In this document: piece by piece, positions 8,688 through 16,392 of the stretch
Layout of the letters: every line of letters begins with the position of its first letter
Numbering within the stretch: the first letter of the stretch is position 1
Assembly (NCBI RefSeq): GCF_031458115.1
Contig: NZ_JAVDXV010000004.1
Coordinates: forward strand, 248,001 to 312,000
Direction of reading: 5' to 3'
Origin: Pelomonas asaccharophilus_A
GTDB taxonomy: Bacteria > Pseudomonadota > Gammaproteobacteria > Burkholderiales > Burkholderiaceae_C
DNA length: 64,000 nucleotides
Notes under the pieces: model-generated
The model's database searches: none
The model's input: the letters and a program-made list of their open reading frames with translations, nothing else
What the model was told of the DNA's origin: nothing
Translations under genes and position numbers: made by a program

Positions 8688-8951
8688 ACGACGCCCGCGC
8701 ACTGGCTTCGACGCGCCGCTCTCTCCGCCCTTGACCATGCCGCCGCGCCGCTCGGCATCCAGGCCGGGCGTGGCGCGCAGGTCGGTATCGACCTGGCCCT
8801 GATTCAGATCGCGCGCGGCCCGGCGCATCTGCGGATCGGGGTGCGGGTTGGTGGATGCGTTCTGCTGATCGCGCTCATGCGGCAGCGACGGGCCCTGGGG
8901 CCGCGCGGCATCGCCGGTCGGCGCGACGGGGGTGGTGGCAGTGACTCTCAT
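8685..8951 (-). CDS. Small hydrophilic protein of unknown function
   Basis: An 88-residue polar protein beginning MRVTATTPVAPTGDAARPQG, rich in Arg, Pro, Asp and Gly, with no signal peptide or membrane segment and probably disordered. The ATG at 8951 is preceded by CGGAGAA five bases upstream, which favours it over a start eight codons earlier. I do not recognise the family. Its stop codon is formed by the right end of the palindromic repeat, so the C-terminal residues may have been set by insertion of that element. Confidence 0.55.
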   Translation of the reverse strand: MRVTATTPVAPTGDAARPQGPSLPHERDQQNASTNPHPDPQMRRAARDLNQGQVDTDLRATPGLDAERRGGMVKGGESGASKPVRGRR

Positions 8952-9050
8952 GGCGTTTCTCCGTGACGGGTCCACTGTGGGCGTCGTCGCGCCCGCGCGC
9001 GGTCATCCCAGCGGCCGACGGTCTGTAGTCGAACACCGACGCTCCTCGTG

Positions 9051-9068
9051 GCGGCGCGCCGTCCTACA
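9051..9068. repeat. REP-like CGGCGCGCCGTCCTACA motif
   Basis: An intergenic GC-rich palindrome (GGCGCGCC) followed by GTCCTACA. The same 17 bases recur at 31208-31224, and a related CTCCTACAAGCGCGACGGC stands near 26407. All are between genes. The pattern resembles REP-type sequences, but only two exact copies are visible here. Confidence 0.4.
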
Positions 9069-9127
9069 GCGCACGAAGCCGGCGTCCGGGGGCTCGCGGG
9101 TCATTCGTAACAGAGCATGTCCCTGCC

Positions 9128-10261
9128 ATGTCTCATGCCCTGCCCGCACCCCTGATTCCGCCCGCCGCCGAACCCGCCGGCGCGGCCGGCCATGGGCGCT
9201 GGGAGGGCGACGGGGCGCAGTGGCGACTGGTGCTGGGGGGCGACTGGCAGCATGGCCAGATCCCCGCGCCGCCGGCTGGCCTGCCCATGTCTGAAGGCAC
9301 GCTGGTGAGCTTCGACTGCAGTGCGCTGGCACATTGGCAGCCCGCCTTCGCGGCCACGCTATGGCAGGCGCTGGCGCCGCTGGCACGTGCCGGCGTCACG
9401 CTGGACCTGGACGGCCTGCCCAAGGGACTGCAGCCGCTGCTGGGCCTGAGCCTGCCGCAGGCCGAACAAGCCAAGCCCAGCACTGATGCCGCGAGCGAGC
9501 CTGCAGCGGAACCCGAATGGCGCAAGACGCTGGTCTTCGTCGGCGAACTGCTGGGCGCCCTGGGCCGGCTGGCGCGCGGGCGCAGCGCGATGCGGCTGTC
9601 CGACTGGCTGTGGCAAGTCGAGCAGACCGGCCCGCGCAGCCTGCCCATCGTGCTGCTGGTCAGCACGCTGGTGGGCCTGATCGTGGCCTACATGGGTGCC
9701 GAGCAGCTGCAACGCTTCGGCGCGCAGAGCTTCATTGCCGACCTCGTGACCATCAGCGTCGTGCGCGAGATCGCCGCGCTGGTGGTGGGCATCGTGCTGG
9801 CGGGCCGCGTGGGCGCGGCGTTCGCGGCGCAGATCGGCAGCATGCGCGCCGGCGAGGAGATCGACGCGCTGACGACGCTGGGCGTGGACCCGGTCGAGCA
9901 CCTGGTGCTGCCGCGCATGCTGGCGCTGCTGGTCACCGGCCCGCTTCTGACGCTGTGCGCGGGCCTGGCCGGCCTGGCCGTGGGCGGCGCGGTGGCCGTG
10001 GTGCTGTACGACGTGCCGGCCGCGGCCTACCTCGCCACCACGCGCGAGGCGCTGACCGGCGAGGACTTGTTCGTGGGCCTGCTCAAGGGCAGCGTCTACG
10101 GCGCGCTGGTGGCGCTGGCGGGCTGCCGGCAGGGGCTGAACGCGGGCCGCAGCGCGCGAGCGGTCGGCGAGGCGACGACGGCGGCCGTCGTGCAGGCCAT
10201 CGTCTGGATGGTGGTGGCGGCTTCGACCCTCACGGTCATCTTCCAACGACTGGGCATCTGA
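9128..10261 (+). CDS. MlaE-type ABC permease with N-terminal STAS-like extension
   Basis: A 377-residue permease of the MCE/Mla lipid transport family. The last 260 residues form the MlaE domain, with the conserved VVREIAALVVGIVLAGRVGAAFAAQIGSM block and EEIDALTTLGVDP. Residues 1-115 are a soluble extension with a STAS-like look (GTLVSFDCSALAHWQPAFAATLWQALAPL); in E. coli the STAS role is a separate protein, MlaB. It heads a tightly packed operon: the ATPase gene starts at the next base, and MlaD and lipoprotein genes follow. It should move phospholipid or another hydrophobic substrate across the periplasm. Confidence 0.88.
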   Translation: MSHALPAPLIPPAAEPAGAAGHGRWEGDGAQWRLVLGGDWQHGQIPAPPAGLPMSEGTLVSFDCSALAHWQPAFAATLWQALAPLARAGVTLDLDGLPKGLQPLLGLSLPQAEQAKPSTDAASEPAAEPEWRKTLVFVGELLGALGRLARGRSAMRLSDWLWQVEQTGPRSLPIVLLVSTLVGLIVAYMGAEQLQRFGAQSFIADLVTISVVREIAALVVGIVLAGRVGAAFAAQIGSMRAGEEIDALTTLGVDPVEHLVLPRMLALLVTGPLLTLCAGLAGLAVGGAVAVVLYDVPAAAYLATTREALTGEDLFVGLLKGSVYGALVALAGCRQGLNAGRSARAVGEATTAAVVQAIVWMVVAASTLTVIFQRLGI

Positions 10262-11020
10262 ATGACGGACGAGGTGCTGATGCGCGTCGAGAACCTGAGC
10301 CTGCACGCCGGCGGCCGCGAGCTGCAGCGCGGGCTGACCTTCGACGTCAACGCCGGTGAGGTGCTGGCCATCTGCGGCGCCAGCGGCTGCGGCAAGAGCA
10401 CGCTGCTGCGACACATGATCGGGCTGCAGACGCCCAAGACCGGCACGGTCACCTGGGTGGCCGGCGGCGAGGACCGCGACGTGCACGGCGACGACCCGCC
10501 GCGGCGCGAGATCGGCGTGGCCTTCCAGGCCGGCGCGCTGTGGAGCAGCATGACCGTCGGCGAGAACCTGATGCTGCCGCTGGAGCTGTACACCGAGCTG
10601 GACGAGACGCAGCGCGAGCAGCAGGCGCGCTTCAAGCTGGCGCTGGCCGGGCTGCCGGACCCGGCCACGTTCGACAAGGAGCCGTCGCAGCTGTCCGGCG
10701 GCATGAAAAAGCGCGCGGCCATCGCGCGAGCGCTGATGCTGGACCCGCCGCTGCTGTGCCTGGACGAACCCTCGGCCGGCCTGGACCCGTTGACGTCCGC
10801 GCGGCTGGACGACCTCATCAAACGGCTGAAGGACGACGTGGGCACGGCCATCGTGCTGGTCACGCATGAACTGGACAGCCTGTTCGCCGTGGCCGACCGG
10901 CTGCTGTTCCTCGACGTGGACGCCCACACGGCCACGGCACTGGGCCCGCCCGCCGAGCTGCGCGACCACGGGCCCGACGCCGTGCGCGAGTTCCTGAACC
11001 GCGGCGAGGTGCCGGCATGA
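10262..11020 (+). CDS. ABC transporter ATP-binding protein, MlaF type
   Basis: A 252-residue ATPase that powers the adjacent MlaE-type permease. Walker A is GASGCGKST (residues 39-47), the Q loop FQAGALWSSMTVGENL is typical of MlaF, the signature is LSGGM (144-148), and Walker B is LLCLDEP (164-170). The gene begins immediately after the permease stop and its end overlaps the MlaD gene by 4 bp, so all are translated together. All catalytic motifs are intact. Confidence 0.92.
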   Translation: MTDEVLMRVENLSLHAGGRELQRGLTFDVNAGEVLAICGASGCGKSTLLRHMIGLQTPKTGTVTWVAGGEDRDVHGDDPPRREIGVAFQAGALWSSMTVGENLMLPLELYTELDETQREQQARFKLALAGLPDPATFDKEPSQLSGGMKKRAAIARALMLDPPLLCLDEPSAGLDPLTSARLDDLIKRLKDDVGTAIVLVTHELDSLFAVADRLLFLDVDAHTATALGPPAELRDHGPDAVREFLNRGEVPA

Positions 11021-12057
11021 AGCCACGCCGCGCCAACCCGCTGGCCATAGGCGCCTTCGTCGTCGCCGCGCTGGCCATCCTGGTCACGGCCCTCGTCGTG
11101 CTGCCGGGCCGCAACTGGTTCAACCAGCCGCACCGCGTGGTGATGTTCTTCTCCGGCTCGGTGTTCGGGCTGCAGAAGGGCGCACCGGTGGTGTTCCGCG
11201 GCGTGCGCATCGGCGACGTGACGGACGTGACGGTGCACTACGACCGCCAGAGCGACACCTTCGCCATTCCGGTGGTGGCCGAGCTGGAGGCCGACGCCGT
11301 GCGCGGCCTGGACGGCCGCGCCGACAACGACGACATCGCGCACGCACTGCCCGAGCTGATCGCGCGCGGCCTGAGCGCGCAGCTGGGCACGCAGAGTCTG
11401 CTGACGGGCCAGCTCTACATCGACCTGGACATCCGCACCACGCCCAAGGGCAAGCTGCGCGGCGGCTACTCGGGCGACGCGACCGAGATCCCGACCAGCC
11501 CCACCGCCTTCCAGGCGCTGAAGACGCAGCTGGAGAGCGTGGACCTGAAGAAGATCGTCGACGACCTCAGCCAGATCGCGAACTCGGCGCGCACGCTGAT
11601 CGCCGCGCCGGAGCTGAAGCAAGGCCTGAAGGACTTCGCCGCCACCGCCGGCCATGCGCGCAGGCTCGCGGCGCAGCTGGAGCAGCGCGCCGCGCCGCTG
11701 ACGCGCGGCGCCGAGAGCGCGCTGGCCAGCGTGGACCGCATGGGCGACAAGGTCTCCAGCGCGGCCGACAAGCTGGGCAGCGGCGCCGACAAGGCCAACG
11801 AGCTGCTCGACCCCAAGGGCCCGGTCGTGCGCGACCTGCAGCGCGCCATCAACGAGCTGGCCCAGGCCAGCGTGTCGCTGCGCGACGCGGCCGACAGCGA
11901 CGGCCCGCTGCTGCAGCAGACCGAGCGCACGATGCGCGAGCTGTCGCAGGCCGCGCGGGCGCTGCGCGGGCTGGCCCGCTCGCTGGATGCGCAGCCGCAG
12001 CAGCTGCTGCTGGGCCGCCAGCCCGATTCGACACCCCCCGTGGAGGCCGGCAAATGA
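11017..12057 (+). CDS. MlaD-family MCE substrate-binding protein
   Basis: A 346-residue protein anchored by one N-terminal membrane helix (residues 9-31, ending VVLPGRNWF). A single MCE domain follows at about 38-120, with the conserved VFGLQKGAPVVFRGVRIGDV block. MCE proteins form hexameric rings that pass lipids through a central pore. The long C-terminal part (residues 160-340) is alanine-rich and helical, as in the longer PqiB/YebT and mycobacterial relatives, and may extend the tunnel. It overlaps its neighbours by 4 bp on both sides. Confidence 0.88.
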   Translation: MKPRRANPLAIGAFVVAALAILVTALVVLPGRNWFNQPHRVVMFFSGSVFGLQKGAPVVFRGVRIGDVTDVTVHYDRQSDTFAIPVVAELEADAVRGLDGRADNDDIAHALPELIARGLSAQLGTQSLLTGQLYIDLDIRTTPKGKLRGGYSGDATEIPTSPTAFQALKTQLESVDLKKIVDDLSQIANSARTLIAAPELKQGLKDFAATAGHARRLAAQLEQRAAPLTRGAESALASVDRMGDKVSSAADKLGSGADKANELLDPKGPVVRDLQRAINELAQASVSLRDAADSDGPLLQQTERTMRELSQAARALRGLARSLDAQPQQLLLGRQPDSTPPVEAGK

Positions 12058-12668
12058 CGACGACCCTGCATCGACGCGACGCGCTGCTCCTGCTGGGCGC
12101 CGCGATTCTCTTCACCGGCTGCGCCACGCGCAGCGCACCGCCGCGCCGCCTTTTCGGCCTGACCGGCACGCCGCCGTTGCCGGAAGACCGCAAGCCCGGC
12201 CAGGACAACCGCGCCTGGGTGCTGAGCCCGCAGGTGGCGCTGCCCGAGTTGCTGGACCGGGACGAGCTGCTGGTCGCCGAAGGCAGTGCGGGCTTGCGCC
12301 CGCTGCCCGAGGCGCGCTGGGCCGAGCCGCTGCGCGAGGCCCTCCCGCGCGTGCTGGGCGAAGACCTGTGGCGGCTGCGCCAGCCCTACCCGGTCACCGT
12401 GGGCAAGCAGCACGCGCCCGACGGCGAGTCGCTGCGCCTCATCGTGCAGGTGGACGAATGGCTGGCCCGCAGCGACGGCGCCGGGCTGCAGCTGAAGCTA
12501 CGGGCGCGCTGGCACTGGCTGCCGCTGCAGGCGCCGGCCGGCACCACGTTGCCGGCACCCGGCGCGGCCGAGCTGAGCCTGCCGTGCAGCGCCCAGGCCG
12601 ACGCGCTGGCCGACGCCTACCGCCGCAGCGTCACGCTGCTGGCGGCGCGCATCGTGGCCAGCTCCTAG
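12054..12668 (+). CDS. PqiC-like transport auxiliary lipoprotein
   Basis: A 204-residue outer-membrane lipoprotein candidate. The signal sequence ends in a lipobox, LFTGC, with lipidated Cys23, and the remaining domain matches the general shape of ABC-type auxiliary lipoproteins (WVLSPQVALPELLDRDELLVAEG and a late DALADAYRRSVTLLAARI helix). In MCE systems such lipoproteins link the MCE tunnel to the outer membrane. It is the last gene of the Mla-type operon. Its TAG stop shares the bases CTAG with the stop of the convergent regulator gene. Confidence 0.8.
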   Translation: MTTTLHRRDALLLLGAAILFTGCATRSAPPRRLFGLTGTPPLPEDRKPGQDNRAWVLSPQVALPELLDRDELLVAEGSAGLRPLPEARWAEPLREALPRVLGEDLWRLRQPYPVTVGKQHAPDGESLRLIVQVDEWLARSDGAGLQLKLRARWHWLPLQAPAGTTLPAPGAAELSLPCSAQADALADAYRRSVTLLAARIVASS

Positions 12669-13306
12669 TTTTCGTCGAGACTGATCAGGCCCTCGCGCAG
12701 CGCCCATTTGACGACCGCCGCGATGTCGTTGAGGCCCAGCTTCTTCATCAAGCGGCTGCGGTAGGTATCCACCGATTTCGGCGACAGGTGCAGCGCCTCG
12801 CCGATGGCATTGCTGGTCGCGCCCTGGGCCACCAGCAGCAGCACCTGGCGCTCGCGCGGCGACAGCGTGGCCGCACCTTCGCGCGAGTCACCCCCGGTCA
12901 GCATCGCGGCGGCGAACTCGGCCGCCTGCGGGCTCAGGAAGCGGCCACCCTCGGCCACCACCTTCACGGCCTGCAGCACCTCGGCGCTGGGCGAGCCCTT
13001 CAGCAAGTAGCCGCAGGCGCCCAGCTTCAGCGCCTCGGCGACGTGGCGCGGCTGGTCGGACATGGTCAGCACGATGACGCGCAGCCGCAGACCGCGCTTG
13101 CGCAACTCGTCCAGCAGTTCGAAGCCGGAGCGCTGGCCCAGGCGCAGGTCCAGCAACACGACTTCGGGCATGAGCCGGCCCAGCTCGGCCAGCGCGGGCG
13201 TCGGGCCGGCGGCCTCGCCAACGACCTCATGGCCGGCCGACTCCAGCACGACGCGCAAGCCGTCGCGCATGATGGCGTGGTCGTCAATCAGGTAGATCCG
13301 GCTCAT
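12665..13306 (-). CDS. NarL/FixJ-type response regulator
   Basis: A 213-residue regulator. The receiver has the acidic pocket IDDH, phosphoacceptor Asp53 (VVLLDLRLG) and the LLKGS lysine. The LuxR-type helix-turn-helix (LSPRERQVLLLVAQGATSNAIGEALHLSPKSVDTYRSRLMKKL) fills residues 145-205. The ATG at 13306 overlaps the end of the upstream kinase gene by 4 bp, so this is its cognate regulator. The targets are unknown. Its stop codon and that of the convergent lipoprotein gene use the same CTAG tetramer. Confidence 0.92.
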   Translation of the reverse strand: MSRIYLIDDHAIMRDGLRVVLESAGHEVVGEAAGPTPALAELGRLMPEVVLLDLRLGQRSGFELLDELRKRGLRLRVIVLTMSDQPRHVAEALKLGACGYLLKGSPSAEVLQAVKVVAEGGRFLSPQAAEFAAAMLTGGDSREGAATLSPRERQVLLLVAQGATSNAIGEALHLSPKSVDTYRSRLMKKLGLNDIAAVVKWALREGLISLDEN

Positions 13307-15747
13307 GGCATCCAGGTCAGCGCGACCATGGTGCCATCACCCGCACGGCCGTCAACGTACAGACTTGCACCGATGGTCAGCGCGCGCTCGCGCATGCCGA
13401 TGATGCCCAGCTGGTTGGCCGGGTCGTCCCGGCCCTCGGCCGGCAGGCCGACACCGTCGTCGCTGACGACCAGCTCCAGCAACCCCTCGTCACCGTCCAG
13501 GCTGACGCGAATGACACGGGCCCGCGAATGGCGCAGCGCATTCAGCAGCGCCTCGCGGCCGATCATGAAAGCGGCGTATTCGATGTCGGCCGGCCAGCGC
13601 TGCAGCTGCGCGGTTTCGCCGGCCTGCAACTCCACGCGCACGCTGCCGTCGCCGCCGTGCTGGCGGATCTCGTTGTCCAGCGCGGCGGCCAGACCCAGTT
13701 CGTCCAGCAACGGCGGGCGCAGATCGCCCAGCACGCCGCGCAGTTGGCGGTTGGCCAGCACCACCAGGCTGGCGATGCGCGGCTCCATGCGCTCGCGCGC
13801 ATCGGCATCGGCGCCGCGGAAGGCCTCCCAGTGCAGGCGCAGCGCGGCCAGGCTCTGGCCCAGCTCGTCGTGCAGGCATCGGGCCAGCTTGCGGGCGGAC
13901 TCCTTCTCCTGCTCCAGCAGGCGGCGGTTCAGCAATGTCAGGACCTCGCGCGAACTGGCGCTGCCGGACAAGCCACCGGGCCGCAGCATGACGCCGAAGC
14001 AGGCGGCCCCCGAGGCCGGGCCCAGGCGGTAGAGCGAGCCTGTCAACAGGCGGTCGCCTTGCTGCAGCAGCAGCGCGCAGCGACCGTCCAGGTGGGTGCT
14101 GCGCAGCCAGTCGCGCGCCGCCTCGGCGCCAGGCAGCAGCGCGTCCAGCGTCTGGCCCAGCGCCTGCGGCACCGCGTGGCCGCTGATCTGCTCGGCGCCG
14201 GGGCTCCACTCCAGCACGCGGCCGTCCACGTCCAGCAGCGCCAGCAAGGTGTCGGGCGCCGCGTCAGCCAGCGCGCGCAGCCGCTCGTCCAGCGCCTGCG
14301 CGTGCAGGCGTGCGCAGCGCTCGGCGCGGATGTCGTGCACGACCGCCAGCGCGCCCACCAGCCCACCGCGCGCATCGAACATCGGCACCAGATGCTGCTG
14401 CACGGCCACGGCGGCGCCGGTGGGCGACAGCGCCTCCAGCCGCGACACGAACTCGCCGGGTTCGGCCTGCCACCGCTGCAGCAGTCGGGCCCAGGCCTCG
14501 CGGCCTGGCGCGTCCAGCAGCGGTTCGCCGACGAGCCGGCCGCGCGCGGTGTCGGGCGTCCAGCCCAGCAGCCGCGTGTAGGCCGGGTTCACGTGCTCGC
14601 AGCGCAGGTCCCGGTCGGCCAGCGCGATGGCCACGGGCAGATGGTCCAGCGCGCGGCGCAGGTTGCCGGCGTCGCGCGCCAGCCAGCCCAGCAGCTTCTC
14701 GGTGGGCGTGGGTTGCGCGCGCGCGGCCACCAGCGTCTGCACGCGCGCGGCCACGGCGGCGGCATCGCCATCCTGGCCGGCCAGCGCGGCATCGAACAGC
14801 GGGTCCCACGGCAGCAGCAGCCGGCGCGTTGCCCAGAAGCCGGCGCCGCCCAGCAGCAGCGCTGTGCCTATGCCTATCCACAGCATGGTGGCGCCGAACG
14901 CCCGCAGCGGCGCCAGCGCCTGAGCCTCATCCTGCAGCACGACCGTGCGCCACGGCAGCAGCCGCGGGTCGCGCACCTGCGACTGCGCCAGCAGCCGGCG
15001 GCTGCCGTCGTCGCCCAGCCAGACCTGGGCCTGCTGGATGTCGCTGGGCAGCCGCGGTGGCGGCACCGTGCCAGGCACCACGCTGCGCTCCACCGGCGAG
15101 GTGGTCAGCACCAGGCCTTGCATGCCGCTTTGCGCGGCGGCCTCGGGCGCGCCCAGGCTCAGCGCCAACTGCTCGCTGACCCACTGCAGGCCCAGATGGG
15201 CGCAGACGACCGCCACCAGCTTGCCGTCCTCGTCACGTACCGGCTCGCCGATGTCGATCAGCTCGGTGGTGTTGTCCTGCAGTTGGTTGAGCAACGGCGC
15301 CAGCGAGACGGCCGGGTGCACGTCGCCCATCATGCCTCGGCGGCCGCGCGCGAACACGGGACGGTGCGCGATGCCTTGCCCTTCCAGCCAACCACGGCTG
15401 GCCGACAGCACGCGGCCGTCTGGTGCCACCAGGCCCACCCAGACAAAGCGCGGAGAGCGCGCGACGAGGTCATCCAGCTCGGCGCGGATTCGATCGGGCG
15501 GTACACCGGGCCGCAGCAGCGGAGAGCGCGCCAGTGACTGCACCTGGCCCACCGCGTCGCTGAGCGACAGCTGCAGCTGCAGGCTCAGCAGGTCGGCGCG
15601 CTGCTGGTGGCTGGCCAGCGCACGCCGGGTCAATTCGGCGCCCAGCAGTCCGTAGCCGCACACGAGCATGACGACGGTCAACGCCACCACCGCCAGTGCC
15701 GGCAGCAGCGCGAAGCGCCAGGTCAGTCGGGTGGCGGCCTGCTTCAC
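13303..15747 (-). CDS. Large membrane sensor histidine kinase with PAS domains
   Basis: An 814-residue kinase. It has an N-terminal membrane helix (residues 10-34), a periplasmic sensor of about 240 residues that resembles a Cache domain, a second helix near residue 290, two PAS-type domains (about 355-475 and 485-590), a HisKA_3 segment with His626 (ARCLHDELGQSLAALRLHWE), and an HATPase domain ending at the C-terminus (VSDDGVGL, LGIIGMRERA). HisKA_3 kinases pair with NarL-type regulators, and one follows with a 4-bp overlap. The GTG start at 15747 has GGAG upstream. The signal sensed outside the cell is unknown. Confidence 0.9.
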   Translation of the reverse strand: MKQAATRLTWRFALLPALAVVALTVVMLVCGYGLLGAELTRRALASHQQRADLLSLQLQLSLSDAVGQVQSLARSPLLRPGVPPDRIRAELDDLVARSPRFVWVGLVAPDGRVLSASRGWLEGQGIAHRPVFARGRRGMMGDVHPAVSLAPLLNQLQDNTTELIDIGEPVRDEDGKLVAVVCAHLGLQWVSEQLALSLGAPEAAAQSGMQGLVLTTSPVERSVVPGTVPPPRLPSDIQQAQVWLGDDGSRRLLAQSQVRDPRLLPWRTVVLQDEAQALAPLRAFGATMLWIGIGTALLLGGAGFWATRRLLLPWDPLFDAALAGQDGDAAAVAARVQTLVAARAQPTPTEKLLGWLARDAGNLRRALDHLPVAIALADRDLRCEHVNPAYTRLLGWTPDTARGRLVGEPLLDAPGREAWARLLQRWQAEPGEFVSRLEALSPTGAAVAVQQHLVPMFDARGGLVGALAVVHDIRAERCARLHAQALDERLRALADAAPDTLLALLDVDGRVLEWSPGAEQISGHAVPQALGQTLDALLPGAEAARDWLRSTHLDGRCALLLQQGDRLLTGSLYRLGPASGAACFGVMLRPGGLSGSASSREVLTLLNRRLLEQEKESARKLARCLHDELGQSLAALRLHWEAFRGADADARERMEPRIASLVVLANRQLRGVLGDLRPPLLDELGLAAALDNEIRQHGGDGSVRVELQAGETAQLQRWPADIEYAAFMIGREALLNALRHSRARVIRVSLDGDEGLLELVVSDDGVGLPAEGRDDPANQLGIIGMRERALTIGASLYVDGRAGDGTMVALTWMP

Positions 15748-15987
15748 GGGGTCAACTCCGGGGTGGCCATGCGCAGGTCATGTGGCCATTCTGGTGCCCG
15801 TTCGGGTCGCCGGGTCCGGCGCCGCGCATGAAAGGTTGCATCCATTCGGCATGTCCGGACTTTCCCTGCAAAGCCACCCGGGCGCCATGCACGGCTTGTA
15901 GGGGATTCTTGTCAGCCACCGTCGGAATTGCCGGAAGCCTCGCCGCCGGCCCTCGCGTCGGCGGCGGACAGCGCCCAAGATGCAGCC

Positions 15988-16392
15988 ATGCACCACCTGT
16001 CCCTGCCCCACACCGACGCCGCACCGCTGGTGCTGCTGGCCGGCGCCGCCTCCGAGACCGCCGCCGACCTGCTGCGCGAGGCGCACTACCAGGTGCGCAG
16101 CGCCACCAGCGCCGCCGCGCTGCTGCGCCTGGCCCAGGCCCAGCCCGCGCCGCAGCTCATCCTGCTGGGCGAGGACGTGGCCGACCAGCCGGGCCTGGGC
16201 CTGTTGAGCCGGCTGCAGGACGACGCCGAGACGCGCGGCATCCCCGTGCTGTTCATGGCCGGCAACGGCGACGACGAGCTGGCGCTGGCGCTGGGGGCGG
16301 CCGATTGCGTCGAGCTGCCGCTGCGGCCGCTGGTGCTGCTGGCCCGGGTGGGTGCCCATGTGCGCCTGGCGGCGCTGCGCAAGGCGGCGTGA
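15988..16392 (+). CDS. Degenerate receiver-domain protein
   Basis: A 134-residue stand-alone receiver fold (APLVLLAGAASETAADLLREAHYQVRSATSAAALLRL). Where a receiver has 'LLLD' with the phosphoacceptor, this protein reads LILLGED, and where the 'KP' lysine is expected it reads ELPLRP. It also lacks the acidic pair after strand one. It is therefore unlikely to be phosphorylated in the normal way. The ATG at 15988 is preferred; a TTG at 15928 would add 20 residues. It overlaps the hybrid kinase gene at its last base (TGATG), implying coupled synthesis and a likely partnership. Confidence 0.7.
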   Translation: MHHLSLPHTDAAPLVLLAGAASETAADLLREAHYQVRSATSAAALLRLAQAQPAPQLILLGEDVADQPGLGLLSRLQDDAETRGIPVLFMAGNGDDELALALGAADCVELPLRPLVLLARVGAHVRLAALRKAA

